Source: an uncultured Collinsella sp.
GTDB taxonomy: Bacteria; Actinomycetota; Coriobacteriia; Coriobacteriales; Coriobacteriaceae
Length of the DNA: 17,992 nucleotides
Assembly (NCBI GenBank): GCA_902493835.1
Contig: CABURG010000020.1
Coordinates: 1 to 17,992 of the forward strand
Reading direction: 5' to 3'
The translations under genes and the position numbers were made by a program. Numbering within the stretch: the first letter of the stretch is position 1; each line of letters opens with the position of its first letter. This document shows, piece after piece, positions 8,853 through 15,662 of this stretch. Under the pieces are notes generated by a model. It saw only the letters and a list, made by a program, of their open reading frames with translations. It searched no databases and had not been told where the DNA came from.

Positions 8853-8952
8853 GCGAGCCCCGGGCACCCCATCTTGCCCCTCAATCGTCGGTCGCGTACA
8901 TAAAGTACGCTTCCCTCCTCTTTCGCGGCAACCTGGGGCACCCGGAGCCCGC
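8853..8952 (-). repeat. Imperfect palindrome with 28-nt arms and 44-nt core
   Basis: Arms 8853-8880 and 8925-8952 match at 21 of 28 positions. Four of the seven mismatches become G-U pairs if transcribed from the minus strand, which raises pairing to 25 of 28. The 44-nt core contains a hairpin GCGTAC-ATAAA-GTACGC (8894-8910). It lies between the tRNA-Gly terminator and the glucosidase gene. The core does not share the conserved segments of elements 1 and 2. The stretch 8953-9142 holds no gene I can support, only a weak candidate glucosidase promoter (TATCAT 9094-9099, with TTGTCG 19 nt upstream). Confidence 0.55.
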
Positions 8953-9142
8953 TCGCTGTCGTGGCCGGGGGAGTGGGTTTTCCGTTCTTTTCACCAATCG
9001 GTCGATTCGTCCCGGGAGATTCGAACCCGAGAGGGAGCGAGCGTTTTGGGACGTGGCTGTGGCGTTGTTTGTCGCGAATGTCCGCTTTGGGCGTATCATC
9101 GTGGGCATCTCGCATAACCTCGTTGCAAGGGAGATATGTCCC

Positions 9143-10876
9143 ATGGCTACAGAAAAGTCTTCTTCGCGCTCATGGATGTCCGATGCCGCGATCTATCAGA
9201 TCTACCCGCGCTCGTTTAAGGATTCGACTGGTTCGGGTCTGGGCGATATCGCGGGCATTACCCAGCAGATGGACTATCTTGAGCAGCTGGGTATCGAGGC
9301 TATCTGGCTGAGCCCGTTTTACCCATCGCCTCTTGTCGATGGTGGCTATGATGTGGCGGACTACTGCGATGTCGACCCACGTCTCGGCTCGCTTGACGAC
9401 TTCGATGACATGATCGCTGCGGCTCACGCGCGTGGCATCAAGGTCATCGTCGACATCGTGCCCAACCATTCATCCAACCAGCACCCCTGGTTCAAAGCCG
9501 CTCTTGCCGCCGGCCCCGGATCGCCCGAGCGCGCCCGTTATATCTTCCGCGATGGTCGCGGCGAGCACGGCGAGCTGCCTCCCACCAATTGGAATGCCAA
9601 CTTTGGCGGCCCCGCCTGGACGCGTGTTGCGGACGGTCAGTGGTATCTGCACATGTTTACGCCCGAGCAGCCGGACTTTGACTGGTCATGCCCCGAGGTT
9701 CACGCGTTCTTTTGCGACGTCCTGACATTTTGGAGCGATCGAGGCGTCGATGGCTTTCGCATTGATGTGGCGCACGGTCTTGCCAAGGATCTCGACCGCG
9801 ATGACCTCGACCGGTGGCATCTCGCCGAGGGCGATGACATTGTTGACGACGGCACCCATCCGCTGTGGGACCGCAACGAGGTCCACGAGATCTATCGCGA
9901 GTGGCGCCGCGTGTTCGACCGCTATGATCCGCCCCGCAGCGCCGTTGCCGAGGCGTGGGTGCTGCCCGAGCGCCAGTATCTCTACGCGCGCCCCAACGAG
10001 CTTGGCCAGACATTTAACTTTGAGTTCGCCAAGGCCACTTGGACCTATGATGACATGCACACTGCAATCGAGGAGGGCTTGAAGGCGGCCATCGAATCCG
10101 ATTCCGCCTCGACCTGGGTACTCTCCAACCACGACGTGCCGCGCGTGGCGACGCGCTATGCCCTGCCGCAGATCAAAGCGACGCGCTACCACCAGATTGC
10201 GCTCGACTGGCTCTTACGCGACGGGTCGTCTTATGACGAGGACCGTGAACTCGGCGAGCGCCGCGCGCGGGCGGCCCTTTTGCTTGAGCTGGCGCTTCCG
10301 GGCTCGGCTTACGTGTATCAGGGTGAGGAGCTCGGCCTTTTTGAGGTGGCTGACATCCCGTGGGCTGCACTCGAAGATCCCACTGCGACTAATACGCACG
10401 GACCGAAGCGCGAGAAGGGGCGCGACGGCTGCCGTGTGCCCCTGCCGTGGGTGGCAGCGGACGATCCTGCGCAGGGCGGATCGTTTGGGTTTTCACCGGC
10501 GGATGCCGATGCGGCGCCCCATCTGCCGCAGCCTGCATGGTTTTCCGATTACGCTGCCGATAGGGAAGAAGCGGACCCGACATCGATGCTTGCGCTCTAT
10601 CGTGACGCCCTCTGGCTGCGGCGCAAGCTGCGCGGGTGCGCCAACGATCTTGCGTGGCTCGATCTTGACGGGCGCACCGGCCTTGCGGATGGCGCCGAGG
10701 GCGCCGAGGGCGGTGTCATCGCCTATCGCCGCGACAACGGCTGGGCGTGTGTGACGAACTTCGGTGCAGCACCCGTGGAGCTGCCGACGGGCAGGGTCCT
10801 GCTCACCTCATCACCGCTTGCAGACGGCAGGCTCGCGCAGGACAGCTCTGCCTGGATCATGCTCGCTGAGTTGTAG
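9143..10876 (+). CDS. GH13 alpha-glucosidase (oligo-1,6-glucosidase/alpha-amylase superfamily)
   Basis: Predicted cytoplasmic glycoside hydrolase, 577 aa, with no signal peptide. It hydrolyses alpha-glucosidic bonds in short oligosaccharides. The (beta/alpha)8 barrel starts at once (AAIYQIYPRSFKDS). Conserved GH13 regions are DIVPNH (about 105-110), GFRIDVAHG with nucleophile Asp208, AEAWV with acid/base Glu270, and SNHD with Asp331. GRDGCRVPLPW is typical of actinobacterial alpha-glucosidases. The substrate (maltose-, sucrose- or isomaltose-type) cannot be decided from sequence alone. Start: ATG 9143 with AAGGGAG at 9127-9133; the open frame continues upstream through the tRNA but that part is not protein-like. 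It stands alone between two tRNA units. Confidence 0.9.
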   Translation: MATEKSSSRSWMSDAAIYQIYPRSFKDSTGSGLGDIAGITQQMDYLEQLGIEAIWLSPFYPSPLVDGGYDVADYCDVDPRLGSLDDFDDMIAAAHARGIKVIVDIVPNHSSNQHPWFKAALAAGPGSPERARYIFRDGRGEHGELPPTNWNANFGGPAWTRVADGQWYLHMFTPEQPDFDWSCPEVHAFFCDVLTFWSDRGVDGFRIDVAHGLAKDLDRDDLDRWHLAEGDDIVDDGTHPLWDRNEVHEIYREWRRVFDRYDPPRSAVAEAWVLPERQYLYARPNELGQTFNFEFAKATWTYDDMHTAIEEGLKAAIESDSASTWVLSNHDVPRVATRYALPQIKATRYHQIALDWLLRDGSSYDEDRELGERRARAALLLELALPGSAYVYQGEELGLFEVADIPWAALEDPTATNTHGPKREKGRDGCRVPLPWVAADDPAQGGSFGFSPADADAAPHLPQPAWFSDYAADREEADPTSMLALYRDALWLRRKLRGCANDLAWLDLDGRTGLADGAEGAEGGVIAYRRDNGWACVTNFGAAPVELPTGRVLLTSSPLADGRLAQDSSAWIMLAEL

Positions 10877-10930
10877 GGGCCTCTTGCGGCGAGTTTTCGC
10901 TTGCCTGCGCCTTCCGTGGTGGCTGATGTC

Positions 10931-10958
10931 TTTGCGAGGTTCGCGAGGGTGTCGCAAA
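10931..10958 (+). terminator. Possible weak terminator after the glucosidase gene
   Basis: TTTGCGA (10931-10937) and TCGCAAA (10952-10958) form a 7-bp stem with a 14-nt loop, followed by a short ACTTTT. The loop is long and the T-run overlaps the next promoter's A/T tract, so this is tentative. Confidence 0.35.
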
Positions 10959-10959
10959 A

Positions 10960-11004
10960 CTTTTCAAAAAAGTTCTTGCATAGGATACGGACATCACGTA
11001 AGAT
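10960..11004 (+). promoter_or_regulatory. Promoter of the tRNA-Gly/tRNA-Val pair
   Basis: CTTTTCAAAAAAGT tract (10960-10973), -35 TTGCAT (10976-10981), 17-nt spacer and -10 TAAGAT (10999-11004). It is the best -10 of the three tRNA promoters and shares their A/T tract plus CTTGC arrangement. Confidence 0.72.
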
Positions 11005-11016
11005 TAATCCCCGTAA

Positions 11017-11092
11017 GCGGACATGGCTCAGTTGGTAGAGCACAACCTTGCCAAGGTTGGGGTCGCGGGTTCGAGCCCCGTTGTCCGCTCCA
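11017..11092 (+). tRNA. tRNA-Gly (GCC), second copy
   Basis: Identical to the 8731-8806 gene, including encoded CCA (11090-11092). Anticodon GCC. Only 3 nt separate it from the next tRNA, so the two are processed from one transcript. Confidence 0.97.
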
Positions 11093-11095
11093 TTT

Positions 11096-11170
11096 GGGCG
11101 TTTAGCTCAGGGGGAGAGCGCTTCCCTGACACGGAAGAGGTCAGAAGTTCAAATCTTCTAACGCCCACCA
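11096..11170 (+). tRNA. tRNA-Val (GAC)
   Basis: Acceptor GGGCGTT (11096-11102) pairs with AACGCCC (11160-11166), discriminator A11167, encoded CCA 11168-11170. The anticodon loop CTGACAC between CTTCC and GGAAG gives GAC. The T arm contains AGTTCAAATCT. It reads GUC and GUU. Confidence 0.96.
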
Positions 11171-11178
11171 AATGTTCG

Positions 11179-11210
11179 CAGCTCAGAGGCTATGTCTCTG
11201 GGCTGTTTTG
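11179..11210 (+). terminator. Rho-independent terminator of the tRNA-Gly/Val transcript
   Basis: CAGCTCAGAG (11179-11188) pairs with CTCTGGGCTG (11196-11205), including one T-G pair, around a 7-nt loop, followed by TTTTGTTTT. Confidence 0.8.
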
Positions 11211-11529
11211 TTTTGCTACCAAGCACGCCGCCAAATAAGCCACCAAATATTGATCCAAGGTCCGTACGCGATGGTCTTCGCATCCCGTAGAGGTGCCGGC
11301 AGATTGCATACGTCCTGGCCGATCGTGACCGCAACATGTTGGTCAAGCACAATCTTTTGGATTCTTTTGGCGTGAGCGGCTTGGTTTTGGTAGGATTTGT
11401 CAGCGGCTTGGCTAAGGGGGTTTTATAACTGCCATGCAGGTAGCCGTGTTGGTAACGTTTTACCGACTTGCCGAGAACCCCTCATTTTTAATGCGTCTGC
11501 AAAATGACCAATTGCTTTGACCTGCTGAA
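11211..11529 (+). other. Gene-poor stretch with a possible coding remnant
   Basis: No convincing gene. One plus-strand frame reads protein-like text across a TAG at 11288-11290 and ends in a 30-residue open segment 11336-11428 (MLVKHNLLDSF, then a hydrophobic Gly/Val/Leu run) with stop TAA. It has no clear ribosome site. It may be the tail of a decayed gene, a very small membrane peptide, or chance. A 10-bp direct repeat AGCGGCTTGG also occurs twice around 11376-11411. Confidence 0.2.
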
Positions 11530-11577
11530 ACACTATATGTTGTGTTTGACCTAAAAAAAGAATACAGGATATAGATG
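11530..11577 (+). promoter_or_regulatory. nrdD promoter with paired NrdR boxes
   Basis: ACACTATATGTTGTGT (11530-11545) fits the known NrdR box (acaCwAtATaTwgtgt) at 15 of 16 positions. A weaker copy, ATACAGGATATAGATG (11562-11577), begins 32 bp later, matching the usual three-turn spacing but only 10 of 16 positions. A promoter lies across them: -35 TTGACC (11546-11551), 18-nt spacer, -10 TATAGA (11570-11575). NrdR bound here would cover both promoter elements and repress anaerobic ribonucleotide reductase when (d)ATP levels call for it. Confidence 0.75.
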
Positions 11578-11582
11578 CCTCT

Positions 11583-11801
11583 TTGTCGTATGATAGATGG
11601 CGGACAGAGAACGAGAACCTTATTCGCCCCATTTGGATAGATCTTTGAGCCCCTTGATTGGCTGCGAGGATTGTCCGCATGAGGGCCTATGGTTATCGAG
11701 AACACAGATTGCGCGACGGCGCCGCAAGACAGGGGCACGCCCTGCCGGGCATCGTTTGGCTCTGAAGCGCAATGAGACTACGACGCGAAAGAGGCAAGAG
11801 G
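11583..11801 (+). other. Long nrdD leader
   Basis: About 220 nt between the predicted transcription start and the nrdD start codon. I see two small hairpins (TTGCG/CGCAA at 11709-11727; CAGGG/CCCTG at 11730-11744) but no recognised riboswitch, leader peptide or terminator. The length suggests possible post-transcriptional control, which is inference only. Confidence 0.3.
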
Positions 11802-14024
11802 ATGAAGATCATCAAGCGCAGCGGCACCGAGGTTGTCTTTGACATCGATAAGATCGTCAATGCCATCCGCGCCGCAAACTTGGAGGTCGAGGAGAGCTCT
11901 CGTCTTACCGACCGCCAGGTGGTTTACGCGGCACAAAACGTCGCCGAGGCATGCGAGAACGCGGGCCACACCGTGTCGGTCGAGGAGATTCAGGATCTGG
12001 TCGAGGACGAGATCATGCGTCTCGACTGCTACGAGGTTGCCCGCCACTACATCATCTATCGCTATGTTCAGAGCCTGAAGCGCCAGAAGAACACGACCGA
12101 CGACAAGATTCTGTCGCTGATCGAGTGCAACAACGAAGAGGTCAAGCAGGAGAACTCCAACAAGAACCCGACCGTCAATTCCGTTCAGCGTGACTACATG
12201 GCCGGCGAGATCTCCAAGGACCTGACTCAGCGTGTGCTGCTGCCCCAAGAGATCGTGGATGCCCATAATGAGGGCCTGATTCATTTCCACGATTCGGATT
12301 ACTTTGCCCAGCACATGCACAACTGCGATCTGGTGAACCTGGAGGACATGCTCCAGAACGGCACTGTTATCTCGGGTACGCTGATTGAGAAGCCGCACAG
12401 CTTCTCGACCGCCTGCAACATCGCGACGCAGATCATCGCTCAGGTTGCTTCCTCCCAGTACGGTGGCCAGTCGATTTCGCTGACCCATCTTGCCCCGTTC
12501 GTCGAGGTGAGCCGTCAAAAGATTCGCGGCGAGGTCGCCCGCGAGCTCGAGGAGCTCGGCGTTTCCGCATCTCCCGAAAAGGTCCGCGAGGTTGTTGAGG
12601 ACCGCCTGCGTGACGAGATTCGTCGCGGCGTCCAGACGATTCAGTATCAGGTCGTGACGCTTATGACCACGAACGGCCAGGCGCCGTTCGTGACGGTCTT
12701 CATGTATCTTAACGAGGCCCGTACGCCTCAGGAGAAGCACGACCTTGCCATGATCGTGGAGGAGACGCTTCGCCAGCGCTACGAGGGCGTTAAGAACGAG
12801 GCCGGCGTGTGGATTACCCCGGCATTCCCCAAGCTCATCTATGTACTCGAGGACGATAACGTTCACGAGAATTCCCCGTACTTCTACCTGACCCAGCTGG
12901 CTGCCAAGTGCACCGCCAAGCGCATGGTGCCCGACTACATCTCCGAGAAGAAGATGCGCGAGCTCAAGCTGTCGAAGGGCGAGACCGCGGGCAACGGCGA
13001 CTGCTATACCTGCATGGGTTGCCGCAGCTTCCTGACGCCCGACCGCTCCGGTAACGGATTTAACAACGTGGCCAACGCGCTGAACTATGACCCGAACAAG
13101 CCCAAGTACTACGGTCGCTTTAACCAGGGCGTTGTGACCATCAACCTGCCCGATGTCGCGCTGAGCTCGCATCAGGACATGGACAAGTTCTGGAAGATCT
13201 TCGACGAGCGCCTTGAGCTGTGCCACCGCGCCCTGCTGTGCCGTCATGAGCGTCTGATGGGTACGCTTTCGGATGCCGCACCGATTCTTTGGCAGTACGG
13301 CGCCCTCGCCCGCCTGAAGAAGGGCGAGACGATCGACAAGCTGCTCGTGGGCGGTTACTCCACCATTAGTCTGGGTTATGCCGGCCTGTACGAGTGCGTC
13401 AAGTACATGACGGGCCACAGCCACACCGAGAAGGAGGGCACGCCCTTTGCCATGGCCGTCATGCAGCGCATGAACGACAAGTGCGCGGAGTGGAAGGCCG
13501 AAAGCGATATTGACTTCTCGCTGTACGGTACCCCGCTTGAGTCGACGACCTACAAGTTCGCCAAGTGCCTGCAGCGTCGTTTTGGCATCATCCCGGGCGT
13601 GACGGACAAGGGCTACATCACCAACAGCTACCACGTCCACGTGTCCGAGGAGATCGACGCATTCGACAAGCTCAAGTTCGAGGGTATGTTCCAGCAGCTT
13701 TCGCCGGGCGGTGCCATCTCCTACGTCGAGGTTCCCAACATGCAGGACAACCTCAAGGCTGTCATCCGCGTGATGCAGTACATCTACGACAACATCATGT
13801 ACGCCGAGCTCAACACCAAGAGCGATTATTGCCAGGTGTGCGGCTACGACGGCGAGATCAAGATTGTCGAGGATGACGGCAAGCTGGTGTGGGAGTGCCC
13901 CAACTGCGGCAATCGCGACCAGGAGAAGATGAACGTCGCTCGTCGTACGTGCGGCTACATCGGTACCCAATTCTGGAACCAGGGCCGAACCGAGGAGATC
14001 CGCGACCGCGTGCTGCATCTCTAA
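11802..14024 (+). CDS. nrdD: Anaerobic (class III) ribonucleoside-triphosphate reductase
   Basis: A 740-residue glycyl-radical enzyme that reduces ribonucleoside triphosphates to deoxy forms without oxygen. Residues 1-90 form an ATP cone for allosteric control (MKIIKRSGTEVVFD). The active-site region holds Cys401, Cys404 and Cys407 in CYTCMGCRSF. Near the C-terminus Cys677, Cys680, Cys699 and Cys702 form the zinc site, and RTCGYIG carries the radical Gly718. All key residues are present and the length fits the family (E. coli 712). Start: ATG 11802, with GAGG at 11791-11794; an in-frame ATG at 11772 would add ten basic residues before the ATP cone and is less likely. NrdR boxes lie upstream. 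Its activase gene follows after an unusually long 430-bp gap. Confidence 0.96.
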   Translation: MKIIKRSGTEVVFDIDKIVNAIRAANLEVEESSRLTDRQVVYAAQNVAEACENAGHTVSVEEIQDLVEDEIMRLDCYEVARHYIIYRYVQSLKRQKNTTDDKILSLIECNNEEVKQENSNKNPTVNSVQRDYMAGEISKDLTQRVLLPQEIVDAHNEGLIHFHDSDYFAQHMHNCDLVNLEDMLQNGTVISGTLIEKPHSFSTACNIATQIIAQVASSQYGGQSISLTHLAPFVEVSRQKIRGEVARELEELGVSASPEKVREVVEDRLRDEIRRGVQTIQYQVVTLMTTNGQAPFVTVFMYLNEARTPQEKHDLAMIVEETLRQRYEGVKNEAGVWITPAFPKLIYVLEDDNVHENSPYFYLTQLAAKCTAKRMVPDYISEKKMRELKLSKGETAGNGDCYTCMGCRSFLTPDRSGNGFNNVANALNYDPNKPKYYGRFNQGVVTINLPDVALSSHQDMDKFWKIFDERLELCHRALLCRHERLMGTLSDAAPILWQYGALARLKKGETIDKLLVGGYSTISLGYAGLYECVKYMTGHSHTEKEGTPFAMAVMQRMNDKCAEWKAESDIDFSLYGTPLESTTYKFAKCLQRRFGIIPGVTDKGYITNSYHVHVSEEIDAFDKLKFEGMFQQLSPGGAISYVEVPNMQDNLKAVIRVMQYIYDNIMYAELNTKSDYCQVCGYDGEIKIVEDDGKLVWECPNCGNRDQEKMNVARRTCGYIGTQFWNQGRTEEIRDRVLHL

Positions 14025-14039
14025 TAACCATCCCAGGCC

Positions 14040-14169
14040 GCCCCGTAGCGAGGCCCCGGACCTTTACTCGCTATTTCGGACAGTCCTGGCTCACGACGGA
14101 GGCGCCACTGGCGCCTCCTGTTCGTGCGGAACTCATATCGAGCAAAGGTCCGGGGCCTCGCTACGGGGC
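14040..14169 (+). repeat. Palindromic intergenic element 3 (31-bp arms, 68-nt core)
   Basis: Arms 14040-14070 and 14139-14169 pair at 30 of 31 positions (A14066 opposite C14143). The 68-nt core has an inner stem GGAGGCGCC/GGCGCCTCC with ACT loop (14098-14118), plus CACGA/TCGTG pairs outside it. The core shares TCGGACA and TGCGGA with element 1 at corresponding sides but lacks the CTGCGCACTTCGTGC apex. Starting 15 nt after the nrdD stop, it could also end nrdD transcription. Confidence 0.7.
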
Positions 14170-14299
14170 AGTCAAGTTGACGTAGCTGAGATGCATCATG
14201 CGGTCTGCTCACTCCTCGAAGTTCTTAGCGGAAATGAGTTGACTTGCAACAACGCTTTGCTTGCGATGACGGTTGAGCTGCAACTCAGTATTTATTAGA

Positions 14300-14352
14300 C
14301 CTCGAACCCTATACTCGATGTTCGCTTTGTTCACCGAGTATCGCTCGCGAGG
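14300..14352 (+). other. Hairpin in the nrdG leader region
   Basis: ATACTCG (14311-14317) pairs with CGAGTAT (14335-14341), extended by TG/CA inside and CCTCG/CGAGG (14300-14304 with 14348-14352) outside. AGACC (14297-14301) could alternatively pair with GGTCT (14353-14357), the same bases used by the next palindrome. The preceding stretch 14170-14296 shows no gene or clear promoter. Confidence 0.4.
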
Positions 14353-14440
14353 GGTCTGGAGTATATCGTCCCGCCCGCAGTTCTGCAGCGAGCGCAGCGA
14401 GCGAAGCTGTTTGAGGACGGGATGATATACTCCAGACCCC
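14351..14440 (+). repeat. Palindrome immediately upstream of nrdG (23-bp arms, 44-nt core)
   Basis: Arms 14351-14373 and 14418-14440 pair over 23 bp (22 Watson-Crick, G14368-T14423 wobble). The 44-nt loop contains two tandem GCAGCGAGC copies. It ends 14 nt before the nrdG ATG, just ahead of the AAAGG ribosome site. It may be a terminator-like barrier, an mRNA stabiliser or a repeat element. Confidence 0.65.
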
Positions 14441-14454
14441 CAGAAAGGTTACCT

Positions 14455-15036
14455 ATGAACTACGCGAACATTAAGTATTTCGACATTGCTGATGGAGAAG
14501 GCGTTCGTACTTCTCTGTTTGTGAGCGGGTGTCGTCGTGGGTGCAAGAACTGCTTTAACTCTGTCGCGTGGGATTTTGCTGCGGGCGAGCCGTTCGATCG
14601 TGCCGTCGAGGACAAGATTATCGAGAGCCTCGATCATCCCTTTATCGATGGCCTGACGATTTTGGGCGGCGAGCCTATGGAGCCCGAGAATCAGGCGGGG
14701 CTCGTTGAGTTTGTCGAGCGTGTTCGTGGCGCTTATCCTGTGGAGTCGGGGAAGACCATTTGGTGTTTTACTGGTGATGTGCTCGAGGAGCTTATGCCGG
14801 GCGGTCGCCACCATACCGAGGTCACGGACCGTATCCTTGCCTGCCTCGATATGTTGGTGGACGGCCCGTTTGTTCAGGATCTGTACGATATCTCATTGCG
14901 TTTTAGGGGCTCGAGTAACCAGCGCGTGATCGATATGAACGCCACGCGCGACCGTGCTGAGCGCGAGGGCGTTGCGCTTTGTGATGCGGTTGAACTTTGG
15001 CGTGATGATCCGGTCTATTCGACCCATACTATGTAG
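14455..15036 (+). CDS. nrdG: Anaerobic ribonucleotide reductase activating protein (radical SAM)
   Basis: A 193-residue radical-SAM enzyme that installs the glycyl radical on NrdD. The iron-sulfur motif C-X3-C-X2-C is Cys26, Cys30 and Cys33, and GGEP in TILGGEPM is the SAM-binding motif. NYANIKYFDIADGEGVRTS at the start is typical of NrdG. It is longer than E. coli NrdG (154 aa), with a C-terminal segment beginning around RGSSNQRVIDM. Start: ATG 14455, with AAAGG at 14444-14448. The in-frame ATG at 14422 lies inside a palindrome arm and adds a non-conserved leader. folE follows 66 nt later on the same strand. Confidence 0.94.
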   Translation: MNYANIKYFDIADGEGVRTSLFVSGCRRGCKNCFNSVAWDFAAGEPFDRAVEDKIIESLDHPFIDGLTILGGEPMEPENQAGLVEFVERVRGAYPVESGKTIWCFTGDVLEELMPGGRHHTEVTDRILACLDMLVDGPFVQDLYDISLRFRGSSNQRVIDMNATRDRAEREGVALCDAVELWRDDPVYSTHTM

Positions 15037-15102
15037 CTTGTGGTCGATGCCGAAGGGCGTGGTACCATAGCGCGAACGTGAAATCGGAAAAGTGAGGCCC
15101 AG

Positions 15103-15660
15103 ATGGTCGATCAGGAAAAAGTCGAGGCCGCCATTAAGCTGTTGCTTGAGGGCATAGGCGAGGACCCAACTCGTGAGGGCCTGCTGGAGACCCCGGCGCG
15201 CGTTGCCCGTATGTATGGCGAGATCGCCGGCGGTATGGAGCAGAGTGCCGAGGAGCACCTGTCCAAAACCTTTGCCGTCGCTTCGAACGATTTGGTTATC
15301 GAGCGCGACATCACGTTTTACTCGCTGTGCGAGCATCATCTGCTGCCGTTTTATGGCAAGGCTGCGATCGGCTATATCCCTAACGGTCGCGTGGCGGGTC
15401 TGTCTAAGCTCGCTCGCACGGTTGAAGTCTATGCCCGTCGTCTGCAGCTGCAGGAGCAGCTGTGTGCGCAGGTTGCCGACGCCCTTATGGATTATCTCGC
15501 TCCCCAGGGAGCGATTGTGCTCATGGAGGCTGAGCATATGTGCATGACCATGCGCGGCGTGCAGAAGCCCGGCACCAAGACCGTGACGCTCGCTCGCCGC
15601 GGCGTCTTCGAGACCGATCCCGCGCTCGAGGAGCGGTTCTTTAGGATGCTGGGCCGCTAA
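15103..15660 (+). CDS. folE: GTP cyclohydrolase I
   Basis: A 185-residue enzyme that converts GTP to 7,8-dihydroneopterin triphosphate, the first step of folate and pterin synthesis. Expected zinc ligands are all present: Cys76 and His79 in SLCEHHLLP and Cys147 in [27 protein letters not shown] near the N-terminus and GLSKLAR at 99-105 are standard family motifs. The length is typical of the type IA enzyme. A GTGAGG site precedes ATG 15103. The HD-domain gene begins 2 nt after its stop, indicating an operon with folB. Confidence 0.96.
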   Translation: MVDQEKVEAAIKLLLEGIGEDPTREGLLETPARVARMYGEIAGGMEQSAEEHLSKTFAVASNDLVIERDITFYSLCEHHLLPFYGKAAIGYIPNGRVAGLSKLARTVEVYARRLQLQEQLCAQVADALMDYLAPQGAIVLMEAEHMCMTMRGVQKPGTKTVTLARRGVFETDPALEERFFRMLGR

Positions 15661-15662
15661 CC

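Noticed and set aside
9011..9034. Minus-strand GGGTTCGAATC, similar to a tRNA T arm
   Set aside because: The stem pairs poorly and no acceptor, D or anticodon arm surrounds it. I see no supportable tRNA or attachment site.
8762..9142. Long N-terminal extension of the glucosidase frame
   Set aside because: It begins inside tRNA-Gly and runs through its terminator and a palindrome. The family start and a good ribosome site occur at 9143.
11778..14018. A 746-codon open frame antisense to nrdD
   Set aside because: It is a mirror of nrdD codon use on the opposite strand. The plus-strand product has every catalytic residue of class III reductase, and the antisense text resembles no family I know.
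14374..14417. Tandem GCAGCGAGC copies as a possible CRISPR or minisatellite
   Set aside because: Only two 9-nt copies occur, without spacers or cas genes. No CRISPR array is present anywhere in the window.
14422..14454. Upstream in-frame ATG for nrdG
   Set aside because: It lies within the right arm of the 23-bp palindrome. The leader it adds is not like NrdG, and AAAGG precedes ATG 14455.
15037..15102. Candidate folE promoter (TTGTGG, then TACCAT)
   Set aside because: The spacer is 19 nt and both elements are weak. folE may be read from upstream.
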